Both the position numbers and the translations under genes were made by a program. 52,629 bases of DNA, from the NCBI GenBank assembly GCA_022797215.1, contig JAAWKD010000013.1:1-52629 (forward strand), written 5' to 3'. This document shows positions 7,260 through 17,183 of this stretch, piece by piece. How positions within the stretch are numbered: the first letter of the stretch is position 1; every line of letters begins with the position of its first letter. The stretch comes from Clostridia bacterium (GTDB taxonomy: Bacteria > Bacillota > Clostridia > TANB77 > CAG-508). A model generated the notes under the pieces. It worked only from the letters and a program-made list of their open reading frames with translations. It ran no database searches and had not been told where the DNA came from.

Positions 7260-10200
7260 TTAATTAATATGAATACTGAAGTAGCCAATATCAGATAAAT
7301 ATTTGAAATAATTTCTAAGGTATTGCTCAGAAATGATAGGCCATTCAAAGCCAGTTTTTTTCAAAAATTCTTTTGTAAAATCAGATTTAATTGCTACTTC
7401 TGATTGATAAACTAATTTTTTTTCTGCATTTAAATCGTTTACAATTCCATTTAAAAAACTTTTTTTATCTGGATTTTGTAATAAATCATCTAATATTTTA
7501 GTAAACTCATCACTAGAAACGATTTGCATATGAATACCTAATTTTGTCATAGTATTATACATAACATCTAAATTAACATGATTCTCATTTAATAAATGGA
7601 AAACAGTATAATCTTTATTAAAATAACTTGCAATTTTAATAATTGCATCGCCACAATAATCAATTGGTGTAAATTCAGCATATAAATTTAACATATAATC
7701 AGGCATATAACCAATTTGAAGGAAAGATTTAATTCGATTAACAAAAGCATTTTCAAAATGATTTTGCTGAAATTTTCCTTCCGAAAATCTACTTGTTAAA
7801 TTTCCCATTCTTAAAATGCAAGCTTCGAGTCCAGTGTGGATAGCATCTAATACAATTCTTTCTGCCTCAAATTTACTATGGATATAAGCATTTTTTAAAT
7901 TTTGTCCAATATAAAAATTGGTTTCATCAAAATCAACTATATCTTTAAAGTTATTTTCAACATTAGATCCTTCTGCTAAATTATTACCTGATACACTAAT
8001 TGTTGAAACATGTAATAATTTTAAGTGAAACTCTTGGCAAAAGTCAACAATTTTTTGTGTACCATCAATATTAATTGCTTTAAAATCTTCATAATTCCCA
8101 AAGTGTTTAACGAGCGCAGCGCAATGAATAATAGTATCTAAACTATTACCTAATTTTTGATAGTCTTCATTAGATAAACCTAAATTTGGTAATGTAATAT
8201 CTCCTTCTACTAACTGAATTCGACTTCCAATAAAAGCATCATATTTCGTATTAAAATAAAAGTGAAGTACATTTTCTAATCTCTCTTTAGCAGTCATATT
8301 GTCTTTGCCACGAATTAAACAATAAATAGTGCCTTTTTCATTTTTTAAATAACTATCTAAAACATGTGCTCCCAAAAATCCAGTAAAACCAGTTAGTAAG
8401 ACATTTGAAATAGGAGTATAACATAATTTCATAGTTTGACTTACTACATTTTTAGAAATAAGAGAATCATATTGTACATACTGACTTTCTAACGGTTCAT
8501 TAGAAAGTACAGAATTTTGATAAATAATATGATTAGCTAGAGCTCTAACCGTAGTAAATTCAAAAATGTCTCCGTAAGAAATAGATAAGTTATGGCTTAA
8601 AGCCTCAACTTGTAACTTCATAGCGGTCAAAGAATCTCCACCAATTTCAAAGAAACTATCAGTAACACTTACTTCCTCCAAATTCAATATCTTTTTAAAC
8701 ATAGAGACAATAAGTTCTTCTGTCTCATTTTGAGGAGCTATAATAGAGGTTTCTCGAATAGTATTTTTCTCAAAATTAGTAGGCAGGGCATTTTTATCTA
8801 CTTTTCCATTTGTATTAATTGGTAATTTTTTTAATTGCATAAAGTAAGTTGGTATCATATAAGCAGGCAAGAATTGCGATAAGTGTTTTTTCAAGTCTGG
8901 AACAGAAATGGTATTGTCTGCTACAAAATAAGTACAAATTACCTTTTCATTTTGAATAGTGCTAATAGTTGTTATAGACCCTTTTATACCAGAAAAACGA
9001 CTAATATGTAAATTAATTTCTCCCAACTCTACACGAAAACCTCTAATCTTTACTTGATTATCAATTCTGCCTAGAAAGTCAATAGTACCATCATCGCGCC
9101 ATTTTACTAAATCACCAGTTTTATAAACTACGCCTTTATCAAAAGGATTAGGAATAAATTTCTCATTTGTTAATTCAAGATTATGGTAGTATCCTTTGCC
9201 AACACCGTCTCCGCCGACCCATAATTCTCCTGGGACTCCAACAGGTTGTAAGTTTCCAGTAGAAGACACAACATAAGCAGTTGAATTAGAAATAGGGCCT
9301 CCTATTGGAATGCTATTCTGATAAGTTTTATCAATTGTAAAACAACAAGAAAATGTAGTATTTTCTGTAGGGCCATATCCATTAATAATTGTTAAATTGG
9401 GATTAGCACTTCTTACTAAATTAATATGTCTTGGTGAAAGTACATCACCACCAGTTAATAAAACTCTAACCGTTCTAAACATATGTGGATTATCTTCACA
9501 TAATTGATTAAATAATGGAGCTGTAAGCCATAAAATAGTAATTTTATTTTTAATCAAATAATCTTGTAATAAAGAAGCATCTAGTAATTCTTCCTTTTTC
9601 ATAATATACAGCTCAAATCCATTTAATAAACTTGCCCAAATTTCGAAAGTACAAGCATCAAACACAATAGAACCTGTTTGCAAAATTCTTTCTTCTTTTT
9701 CAAAAGTAATAAAAGCATTATTTTTTACCAAACGAATGATGTTTTTGTGAGTAATCATAGTACCTTTAGGTCTGCCAGTAGAACCAGATGTATACATGAT
9801 GTAAGCTATTGTTTCTGGAGAGTAATTTTGCAAAATACTATTTGTAGGATAAGTTTGATAAATAATATTATCTAATTCAACAGAAAGAGCTTTTACAGAA
9901 GAGTTGGCTTTATGAATAAAACCACTATTGGTTAATAGCAATTTAGCATTAGAGTCACGAATAATATAGTCAATTCTATCCTTTGGATAATAGACATCAA
10001 TTGGTAAAAAAGCGGCTCCAACTTTTAAAATTGCTAAAATACTTACTATCATTTCAAGTGACTTATCTAACAAAATAGGGATGATTTCTCCTTCAAGAGC
10101 ACCATTTTTTTGTAAAAAGTGGGCCAATTGATTTGCTTTTTCATCTAATTCTTGATAAGTCATATTGGTATTTTCAAAAATAATAGCTTTTTTATGAGGT

Positions 10201-13200
10201 GTTAATTTTACTTGATCTTCCCATAAGGTAACAATATTCTTATCATTAGGATAAGGAACCGTAGTATTATTAAACTCTTGCAAAATTTGCTTTTCCTCTT
10301 CTTTAGATAACATGCTTATAGAAGAGATTGGACTACTAGAGTGATATAGTAAGTTTTGTAAAATAGTTTGGTAGTGAATAGCAAAGCGCTTTGCAAAATT
10401 CAAATCAAATAACTTTGTACAATACTCTAATGTTAATTCAAATTGTGTGTCAAAGGGAATTACCTCTAAAGAAAAATCAAATTTAGAAATTCCTAAGTTT
10501 GATGCATGATAAGTTCCACTTACACCATTTAAATTAAAATCAGGATAACCATCATTCTGATAAATAAACATAGTATCAAATAATGGATTTCTACTAATAT
10601 CTCTTTTCAAATTAAGAGCACTGACTAATTCGTTGAAAGGAAAGTCTTGATGTTCAAAACAAGCTAAGCAATAATCCTTCAATTGAGTAGTAAAATCTAA
10701 AAAACTAGACTTTGTATCTACAGTTCTTCTAAAAGGAAGAGAATTAACAAACATACCAAGCATAGAAGATAATTCTTCTTTATTTCTGCCAATAATAGGA
10801 GTTCCTACAATAATATCTTCTTGCCCAGAATACTTGGAAAGAAGGATATAATAAGCAGATAATAATATCATATAAGGAGTTACAGTATTTTCTTTTGCAA
10901 ATTGCATAATTTGTTGATACATATTAGTATTTAAACTAAAAGTATAATGATTTCCCTCAAAACTTTGCTTAGTTGGTCTAGAATAAGTAGTAGGCATAGT
11001 TAATACTGGTAAATTATCTTGAAATTGATTTACCCAGAAATTTTTACTCTTTTCATAAACTCCTGATTGCATTTGCTCGTTTTCCCATACTGCAAAATCT
11101 TTATAGTCGAGTTTCCCTTTAATAACAGGTAACTGATTATATTCGTTACAAAGGTCTTGTATAAAAATACCAACAGAAGCACCATCACTAATAATATGAT
11201 GCATATCTAATAATAAAGTGCAACAATTATGAGGATGAATAACAAGCTTTGCTCTAAATAGAGGAGCTTTATTCATTTCAAAAGGGGTTACAAAGTCAGA
11301 AAGTAATTCTTCTGAGAAAGTGTCTGCTTTTGAAACTTCCAAATGAAAATCTAGTGTAGGTTCAATTTTTTGTACAACATCGCCATCTTCCATTGTAAAA
11401 TAGGTTCTTAATGCATCATATTTTTGGATTAATTTTTGAAAACTAGTTTCTAATTTTACTGCATCTGGGACTGTATTAAAACTCACACCTCCAGCAATAT
11501 TGTAAAGTAGAGATTCAGGGTTTTGGTTGGCAACAAAATAAATTCTTTTTTGTGCATTGCTAAGAGGATAAGAATTCATAAGAGGAGCTGGCAAAATACA
11601 AGTTGCTTCTTGTTGATTGGTCAAATGATGGATATGATGTGCTAACTCCTTTAAAGTCGGATAATCAAAAATATCTTTAACTGCCAATTTAGTACCAATT
11701 TTAGTATAAATTTCAGAAATAAGCTTAATACAAGCTAAAGAATCTCCACCAAGATAAAAGAAATTATCTTCTAAGCCAATAGGAGAGCTGCCAAGTAGAT
11801 TTTCCCAAATAGTAGCTAAATCTTTCTCTAATGGCGTAGTAGGTGCAAGATAAGTAGTGGTATTTTTTAGTTCTATTTGCTCTAAACTAGCAGTATCAAT
11901 CTTTCCATTTGAAGTAAGTGGAAAAGCAGAAAGCTGCATAAAAGAGTTAGGGATGGCATAAAGTGGGAGTTTTTTGCTCAAAAAGTCACGTAAATCATTG
12001 GCTAAAATTTCCTCAGTTGCGGTAAAGAAAGCAGCCATAATAGTATTATCATTTTTTAATAGAACTTTACATTTAGTAATAGAGACATAATCTAAAATTG
12101 TATTTTCCACTTCTCCAAGTTCAATACGATGTCCTCTTAATTTTACTTGATGGTCATTTCTACCAATAAAAGTTAAGTTTCCATCAGGCATAAATTTAAC
12201 AATATCTCCAGTTCTATATAGAAATTCGCCTATATGAAATGGTGATTCAATATATTTTTCACAAGTCAGATCTTCCCTACCAAGATAACCCTTAGTGACA
12301 TTATCACCACCAATTAGTAATTCACCAGCTACACCATTAGGAACTAGTTTTAAATCTGTATCCACAATATAGGCATTCAAATTATATAAAGGTTTTCCAA
12401 TAGGAATAGTAACAGAGTCACAAGCCTCATTTTTATGTACCACGTAAGCAGTACAACAGATCGTAGTCTCTGTAGGACCATAACCATTTACAATTTGCAT
12501 TTGATTATTTAAAGTAAAGAATTTTTGAATAGTAGAATTTCGAATGGGTTCTACTCCAACTAAAATTTTATTTAGAGCAATACTAGTCTGCTCAGATAAA
12601 ATTTGATAAACATTTTCTAAAATATTAGGTGGTATATATAGCATAGTAACATTATTTTGTATGATAGTATCACAATAATGGAAGATATCTGTAATAGAAT
12701 CTTCATCAAATAAATAAAGGCTAGCACCATTTAATAAAGTAAAGAAAAATTCCCAAATACTAACATCAAATGAAATATTAGTGCTAGCTAAACAAATATC
12801 CTTACCAGAAACTTGATGTTGGAAATATTCCTGAAAAGAGTGAATAAAGTTATTTAAATTTTGATTAGTAACAACAACTCCTTTAGGATTTCCTGTAGAG
12901 CCAGAAGTATAGATTGTATAAATTGCATCATTAGGTGAGGTAAAAGGCATAGTAGGAATATTCACATTTTCAGATAGTTTTAATGTATCTAAAGCAATCA
13001 TTTGAGCAACTGAAAAATGTTTGTCACCTATTAGATTAGAAACAGTAATACAACGCTTAGCATGACTATCTTTTAAAATGTAATCAATACGATTATCAGG
13101 TAGTGAAGTAGAAATTGGCAAATAAACTCCACCACATTTCATAATAGCGAGTAGGGAGATAATTAGTTCAGGAGAACGGTGTAAAAAGGTAGGAACAATT

Positions 13201-14720
13201 TCTCCTTTTTGAACGCCAGATTGTTGCAGATAAAGTGCTAATGCATCTACCTTTTCTTTTAAATCTTGATAAGTAAGAGTAGAAGAATCAGATAAAATGG
13301 CTGTAGCGCTAGGTGAAATAGCAACTTGTTCTTCCCATAGTTCTATAATACTTTTTTTCTTTGGATAAACTAAAATATTTTGCTGATAGCGATTACAAAG
13401 CTCTTTTCTTTCATCTAATGTTAATATTTCTAATTGAGAAAGACATAATTCAGGTGATTTTAGAATTTGTTCTATTATTGATAGAATACGAAGATGCATT
13501 TTATTAATATCATCTTTAGATAGCTTAGAAATTTGATAATCATAAAAAATATTAAGTTCTCCTGTGTTATCCATATCATAAAAATGAATTTGTAAGGTAT
13601 CACTAACATGCCCAGAAAATAGCCATTGAGAAGAATAGGGAACACAACAATCTTCTCTATTATCTCTGGCATTTTGATAAGAAAGAGCAATATCATATAA
13701 ATTTTCTGTAAAATTATATTTCTTTTTTAAATCTTCAAGTAAACTAGCATAAGGATATTTTTGATGCCTAAAAATAGACATTTGTGTAGAGGCAACGTTT
13801 TTTAAAAAATCTTCAAATTTAGAGTAAGAAGGTACTTCTATTTTAAAAGGAATTGTACTAATAAACATACCAGAGGTATGCTTTTCCTTGAAATTGGTTC
13901 TATTTAATACAGGGGTTCCCATGATACTATAGCGGCTATTATTTAATTTAGCTAAATAAATAGAGTAAATAGCCATTAAAAAGGTATACATAGAACAATG
14001 AGTTTTTTGGCAAAAATCATTTAGTTTTTGATAAAAATTCTTATCAAAAGTATAACTTGCACGGCAAGCTTTGGTATTGCTTTTCGCATCTAAAACTTTA
14101 TTTTGAACAATAGTAAGAAGTTCAGGAGAAGAATCAAAAATATTATTCCAAAATTCTTTGTCCTTTTGAAATTTTGAACTAGCTAAATAGTTTTGCTCAG
14201 CATAAATATATTCTGTGTAAAGAGGCATTTCTTCATCAATAGATTGATGAGAAATAATCTTACTATAAAAGTTCATTATTTCACTAATTAATAAACTCAT
14301 GCTCCAAGCATCAGTAATAAGATGATGAAGAGTAGCATTAAAGCCGCCACTACCATCTTCGAACTGAAACATAGTAAGTGAATAAAGCGGAGCATCTATT
14401 AAGGTAAATGGCTTTTCCATGATTTCTTGATTAAAAGCTTTTAAATCAGAAGGGCTTTTTAGATAAGTACAAGGAATAGCACAATAAGAATACTCTTTTA
14501 CATATTGTACAGGAGTACCATTTTCTATAGTTAATTGCATACGAGTAGATTCATTAACACGGATATATTCATTTAAAGCCATATCTAAAGCTTTAAAATC
14601 TACCTTTTCTTGTATATGAAGATAGCCACTAATATTATTTAAATTGGTATGTGAATTATATTGCTCTGTTAGCCAAATAGATTTCTGTGGATTGGTTAGT
14701 TCATACGAGTTTTGCTTCAT
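7260..14720 (-). CDS. Dimodular NRPS, C-A-T-C-A-T-R, peptide aldehyde type
   Basis: 2486 aa. The order, with approximate residues, is: C1 (1-430, HHLITDAWS in place of HHxxxDG), A1 (450-950, YTSGSTGNPKGV), T1 (970-1040, LGGDSLACIK), C2 (1060-1480, MHHIISDGAS), A2 (1500-2010, YTSGSTGRPKGT), T2 (2025-2095, IGGDSLTAMK), and an NAD(P)-dependent thioester reductase (2120-2486, LLTGFTGFLGAHVL). The reductase implies release as an aldehyde, which may cyclise to a pyrazinone. From alignment by eye to GrsA, the A2 pocket reads D-A-F-W-L-G-G-T-F-K, one change from the valine code DAFWIGGTFK; A1 reads about D-V-W-Y-V-V-G-I-C-K, which I cannot assign. An N-terminal C domain plus the divergent acyl-AMP ligase suggest an N-acylated dipeptide. 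No phosphopantetheinyl transferase is in the window. Confidence 0.93.
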   Translation of the reverse strand: MKQNSYELTNPQKSIWLTEQYNSHTNLNNISGYLHIQEKVDFKALDMALNEYIRVNESTRMQLTIENGTPVQYVKEYSYCAIPCTYLKSPSDLKAFNQEIMEKPFTLIDAPLYSLTMFQFEDGSGGFNATLHHLITDAWSMSLLISEIMNFYSKIISHQSIDEEMPLYTEYIYAEQNYLASSKFQKDKEFWNNIFDSSPELLTIVQNKVLDAKSNTKACRASYTFDKNFYQKLNDFCQKTHCSMYTFLMAIYSIYLAKLNNSRYSIMGTPVLNRTNFKEKHTSGMFISTIPFKIEVPSYSKFEDFLKNVASTQMSIFRHQKYPYASLLEDLKKKYNFTENLYDIALSYQNARDNREDCCVPYSSQWLFSGHVSDTLQIHFYDMDNTGELNIFYDYQISKLSKDDINKMHLRILSIIEQILKSPELCLSQLEILTLDERKELCNRYQQNILVYPKKKSIIELWEEQVAISPSATAILSDSSTLTYQDLKEKVDALALYLQQSGVQKGEIVPTFLHRSPELIISLLAIMKCGGVYLPISTSLPDNRIDYILKDSHAKRCITVSNLIGDKHFSVAQMIALDTLKLSENVNIPTMPFTSPNDAIYTIYTSGSTGNPKGVVVTNQNLNNFIHSFQEYFQHQVSGKDICLASTNISFDVSIWEFFFTLLNGASLYLFDEDSITDIFHYCDTIIQNNVTMLYIPPNILENVYQILSEQTSIALNKILVGVEPIRNSTIQKFFTLNNQMQIVNGYGPTETTICCTAYVVHKNEACDSVTIPIGKPLYNLNAYIVDTDLKLVPNGVAGELLIGGDNVTKGYLGREDLTCEKYIESPFHIGEFLYRTGDIVKFMPDGNLTFIGRNDHQVKLRGHRIELGEVENTILDYVSITKCKVLLKNDNTIMAAFFTATEEILANDLRDFLSKKLPLYAIPNSFMQLSAFPLTSNGKIDTASLEQIELKNTTTYLAPTTPLEKDLATIWENLLGSSPIGLEDNFFYLGGDSLACIKLISEIYTKIGTKLAVKDIFDYPTLKELAHHIHHLTNQQEATCILPAPLMNSYPLSNAQKRIYFVANQNPESLLYNIAGGVSFNTVPDAVKLETSFQKLIQKYDALRTYFTMEDGDVVQKIEPTLDFHLEVSKADTFSEELLSDFVTPFEMNKAPLFRAKLVIHPHNCCTLLLDMHHIISDGASVGIFIQDLCNEYNQLPVIKGKLDYKDFAVWENEQMQSGVYEKSKNFWVNQFQDNLPVLTMPTTYSRPTKQSFEGNHYTFSLNTNMYQQIMQFAKENTVTPYMILLSAYYILLSKYSGQEDIIVGTPIIGRNKEELSSMLGMFVNSLPFRRTVDTKSSFLDFTTQLKDYCLACFEHQDFPFNELVSALNLKRDISRNPLFDTMFIYQNDGYPDFNLNGVSGTYHASNLGISKFDFSLEVIPFDTQFELTLEYCTKLFDLNFAKRFAIHYQTILQNLLYHSSSPISSISMLSKEEEKQILQEFNNTTVPYPNDKNIVTLWEDQVKLTPHKKAIIFENTNMTYQELDEKANQLAHFLQKNGALEGEIIPILLDKSLEMIVSILAILKVGAAFLPIDVYYPKDRIDYIIRDSNAKLLLTNSGFIHKANSSVKALSVELDNIIYQTYPTNSILQNYSPETIAYIMYTSGSTGRPKGTMITHKNIIRLVKNNAFITFEKEERILQTGSIVFDACTFEIWASLLNGFELYIMKKEELLDASLLQDYLIKNKITILWLTAPLFNQLCEDNPHMFRTVRVLLTGGDVLSPRHINLVRSANPNLTIINGYGPTENTTFSCCFTIDKTYQNSIPIGGPISNSTAYVVSSTGNLQPVGVPGELWVGGDGVGKGYYHNLELTNEKFIPNPFDKGVVYKTGDLVKWRDDGTIDFLGRIDNQVKIRGFRVELGEINLHISRFSGIKGSITTISTIQNEKVICTYFVADNTISVPDLKKHLSQFLPAYMIPTYFMQLKKLPINTNGKVDKNALPTNFEKNTIRETSIIAPQNETEELIVSMFKKILNLEEVSVTDSFFEIGGDSLTAMKLQVEALSHNLSISYGDIFEFTTVRALANHIIYQNSVLSNEPLESQYVQYDSLISKNVVSQTMKLCYTPISNVLLTGFTGFLGAHVLDSYLKNEKGTIYCLIRGKDNMTAKERLENVLHFYFNTKYDAFIGSRIQLVEGDITLPNLGLSNEDYQKLGNSLDTIIHCAALVKHFGNYEDFKAINIDGTQKIVDFCQEFHLKLLHVSTISVSGNNLAEGSNVENNFKDIVDFDETNFYIGQNLKNAYIHSKFEAERIVLDAIHTGLEACILRMGNLTSRFSEGKFQQNHFENAFVNRIKSFLQIGYMPDYMLNLYAEFTPIDYCGDAIIKIASYFNKDYTVFHLLNENHVNLDVMYNTMTKLGIHMQIVSSDEFTKILDDLLQNPDKKSFLNGIVNDLNAEKKLVYQSEVAIKSDFTKEFLKKTGFEWPIISEQYLRNYFKYLSDIGYFSIHIN

Positions 14721-14919
14721 CTTAAGTCTCCCTTATATTTTTTTATTCTTCTTAGCCGATTATATACTAGCCATATGTAAAAATCAACAGAAATATTGCT
14801 AAAATTTTCCTTTTATAATATAATTCAAATAGCATGGATAGATGCAAAAATACTATCAAGCTTTGGGAGGTCAAGAATATTAGAATTACTTCAAATTATA
14901 AAATGAAAGAGGAAAAAGG
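14721..14919. promoter_or_regulatory. Divergent control region, NRPS / acyl ligase
   Basis: A 199-bp AT-rich gap between divergent genes, with TATAAT-like stretches near 14814 facing the ligase. No operator or riboswitch was recognised. Confidence 0.4.
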
Positions 14920-16632
14920 ATGAAAGATAAAAGAATTTCTTTTGCAGCAGAAGAAATCAAAGATTTTAGAGAATTAATTAACCGAACAGTAAATAAGTTT
15001 CCAGACCACATTGCATATAAATACAAAATAAGACATGGAAAAGATGATGTGGAATATGTATGTAAAACATTTTCTAACTTTAAAAAAGATGTTGAAGGGC
15101 TAGCAACTTCTTTACTTACAATGGAATTACAAGGCAAAAAAGTGGCGGTGATTAGTAGTAATCGTTATGAATGGTGTACTACTTATTTAGCAGTAACGAC
15201 AGCAGGAATGGTAATTGTTCCATTAGACAAGGCTTTACCAGAAAATGAGATTCAATCACTAATCAAAAGAAGTAAGATAGAAGCTATTGTATGTGAAGCA
15301 AAATATATAGAAGCGATAAGAAATACTACTGATAGTAATTTAAAATATATTATTTCTATGGATGAGACAATAGAAAAAGATGTGATTTTTTATCAAGATT
15401 TATTAAACCAAGGGAAAAAGTTAAGGGAAAATGGAAACAGAGAGTATGAGGCAATTCAAATTGACCCAGAAGAAATGTCTATTATTTTATTTACTTCAGG
15501 GACAACTAATATTTCAAAAGGAGTTATGCTATCACAGAAAAATATTTGTTCTAACTTGCAAGCAATTGCTATGTATGCTCATATGCTTCCAACAGACACT
15601 TTACTTTCTGTACTGCCAATTCATCATACTTTTGAATGCACAATTACCTTTTTAATTGGCTTTTACTTCGGTTCAGCAGTAGCTTTTTGCGAAGGACTTA
15701 AGTACATTCAAAAAAATATGCAAGAATTTAAGGTCAGTGTTTTTGTAGGAGTACCATTGATTTTAGAGAATATTCATAAAAAAGTATGGAAGGGAATTGA
15801 AGAACAAGGGAAGACAAAGCTAATTAAAGCTATGATTGTTATTACAAAGTTACTTTCTAAAATAGGAATTGATTTAAGAAGAAAAGTGTTTAAACCAATT
15901 TTAGACCAATTTGGAGGAAAGCTAAGAATTGTATTTGTAGGAGCAGCACCACTAGATAAAAAGATTATCAAAGGATTTAATGAATTTGGTGTAGATTTAG
16001 TACAAGGGTATGGACTAACAGAAACATCACCAGTGGTATCTTGTGAAAGTGAAAAAAGGAAAAAGCCAGGCTCTATTGGATTTCCCCTTGCTAATTTAGA
16101 AGTGAAAATTGTGGATCCAGATGAACAAGGAATTGGAGAAATTACAGTAAAAGGTCCAAGTGTTATGCTAGGATATTATGAGAATGAAGATGCTACAAAT
16201 AAGGCAATGAAAGATGGTTGGTTTTCAACAGGAGATTATGGATATTTAGATAAAAAAGGATATTTATATATTTCAGGAAGAAAAAGCGATATTATTGTAT
16301 TAAAAAATGGAAAGAATATATATCCACAAGAATTAGAGTTTTTATTAAACAAAATACCAGGAGTAGTTGAAACAATGGTATTTGCTAGAAATAAAACTTC
16401 TATGGATACAACACTTTGTGCTAAAATAGTGTATGATAAAGAACAAGTACAAGAAGTATATGGAGAAAAGAATCAAGAAGAATTAAAGGAAGTTTTTTGG
16501 CAAAAGGTAAAAGAAGTTAATCAGACTTTGCCAGATGTAAAGCATATAAAAGAAATTATGATAACAGAGGAACCTTTAGCAAAAACTACTACACAAAAGG
16601 TAAAAAGATATGAAGAAATAAAAAATCTATAG
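14920..16632 (+). CDS. AMP-dependent acyl-CoA synthetase / fatty acid ligase
   Basis: 570 aa, the full length of an ANL-superfamily long-chain acyl ligase. Motifs: P-loop LFTSGTTNISKGV, then GYGLTETSPVVS, then STGDYGYLDKKGYLYISGRKSD, and a C-terminal region with catalytic-type Lys in LAKTTTQKVKRYE. It activates a carboxylate with ATP to an acyl-AMP and usually transfers it to CoA. Its divergent position beside an NRPS that begins with a C domain fits supply of the fatty acyl starter. A general lipid role is the alternative. Cassette copy 4 begins at its very stop codon. Confidence 0.88.
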   Translation: MKDKRISFAAEEIKDFRELINRTVNKFPDHIAYKYKIRHGKDDVEYVCKTFSNFKKDVEGLATSLLTMELQGKKVAVISSNRYEWCTTYLAVTTAGMVIVPLDKALPENEIQSLIKRSKIEAIVCEAKYIEAIRNTTDSNLKYIISMDETIEKDVIFYQDLLNQGKKLRENGNREYEAIQIDPEEMSIILFTSGTTNISKGVMLSQKNICSNLQAIAMYAHMLPTDTLLSVLPIHHTFECTITFLIGFYFGSAVAFCEGLKYIQKNMQEFKVSVFVGVPLILENIHKKVWKGIEEQGKTKLIKAMIVITKLLSKIGIDLRRKVFKPILDQFGGKLRIVFVGAAPLDKKIIKGFNEFGVDLVQGYGLTETSPVVSCESEKRKKPGSIGFPLANLEVKIVDPDEQGIGEITVKGPSVMLGYYENEDATNKAMKDGWFSTGDYGYLDKKGYLYISGRKSDIIVLKNGKNIYPQELEFLLNKIPGVVETMVFARNKTSMDTTLCAKIVYDKEQVQEVYGEKNQEELKEVFWQKVKEVNQTLPDVKHIKEIMITEEPLAKTTTQKVKRYEEIKNL

Positions 16633-16637
16633 GGATT

Positions 16638-16985
16638 ATGTTATGGTATCCTAGTTGCGCAGGCTGGCATGGTACTAGCAACTTTAACTGGCTTAGCAAT
16701 ACTAGTTATGGTTTCATACGTGGCGACGATGGAGTATTTTCCTTTAACCGTAACAATTGGACTAGCAACAACAACTGTGGCCGTGGAGTAGCGGTAGTTA
16801 AGTCAGCTGTTCGAGCTGAGCTAGTTACAGATGACTTATGCGACGGAGCGAAGTGTAGTGTAAGGCACCGGACTTTATATAGACGAAGTATCAAAAAAAT
16901 GCTTCTAATCAGAGGGGGAAATTTTAAGGAATTTTCCGAGTATATCTATATAGTAAAGAAACATAATTCCTTCCTTAAGGGGTAA
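16638..16985 (+). CDS. Short CLec-like variable ORF, cassette copy 4 (Asn-rich)
   Basis: A 115-aa ORF, of which about the first 55 residues are the conserved cassette protein (PSCAGWHGTS, W, YGF, RG, GVFSF, NNW, NNNCGRGVAVV). Its variable positions are rich in AAC/AAT asparagine codons, the signature of template repeats in adenine-mutagenised retroelements. However, differences from copies 1-3 are not confined to A, so it is not a simple template. The rest of the ORF reads through the hairpin block and is doubtful as protein. Confidence 0.45.
   Translation: MLWYPSCAGWHGTSNFNWLSNTSYGFIRGDDGVFSFNRNNWTSNNNCGRGVAVVKSAVRAELVTDDLCDGAKCSVRHRTLYRRSIKKMLLIRGGNFKEFSEYIYIVKKHNSFLKG
16803..16819 (+). 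other. DNA hairpin 3' of the variable segment (copy 4)
   Basis: TCAGCT, loop GTTCG, AGCTGA: identical to the copy 3 hairpin and at the same distance from the CGRGVAV codons. Confidence 0.5.
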
Positions 16986-17001
16986 AATACAAAAAGAGAG
17001 A

Positions 17002-17040
17002 AACATCACTAGTAGTGAAAACGAAAGTGATGTTTTCTAA
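17002..17040 (+). terminator. Cassette 4 terminator
   Basis: AACATCACT (17002-17010) pairs with AGTGATGTT (17026-17034), then TTTC. The stem letters differ from copies 1-3 but both arms changed together. Confidence 0.6.
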
Positions 17041-17136
17041 AGATAAATGGAGAAAAGAAATAAAGAGGTTTCATTGATTAAAAATAACAAAAATGGGAAA
17101 AATAGTATTAATTCGAAAAGAATTGATACTATTTTT

Positions 17137-17168
17137 TGTGGAAAATGGGACGGTTCTCTTTTCCAAAT
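17137..17168. repeat. Partial REP-like sequence
   Basis: GTGGAAAATGGGACGGTTCT followed by CTTTTCC matches one arm of the palindrome at 3490-3554 with changes. No second arm is visible. It sits just upstream of the protease ribosome binding site. Confidence 0.5.
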
Positions 17169-17183
17169 TTTGAGGGATATTGC

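Larger units (their letters stand above)
16629..17040 (+). repeat. Variable-protein cassette, copy 4 (distant, long form)
   Basis: Same layout as copies 1-3 but 15 kb away, fused to the end of the acyl-ligase gene (the TAG stop is part of CTATAGGGATTATG). It carries the long form with the hairpin block and its own terminator, whose stem differs from copies 1-3 while staying paired. An island-like cassette inserted behind a gene is the simplest reading. Confidence 0.75.

Noticed and set aside
7260..14720. Firm substrate for the first adenylation domain
   Set aside because: The pocket residues read about DVWYVVGICK, which I cannot match to a known code with confidence.
16638..16894. Copy 4 as the exact template repeat for copies 1-3
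   Set aside because: It is Asn-codon-rich, but many differences to the other copies are at T, C or G positions, so pure adenine mutagenesis from this copy is not supported.
17136..17183. Longer start of the HtrA-like protease
   Set aside because: It reads through the REP remnant and lacks a ribosome binding site; ATG 17184 starts a proper cytoplasmic stub and membrane anchor.
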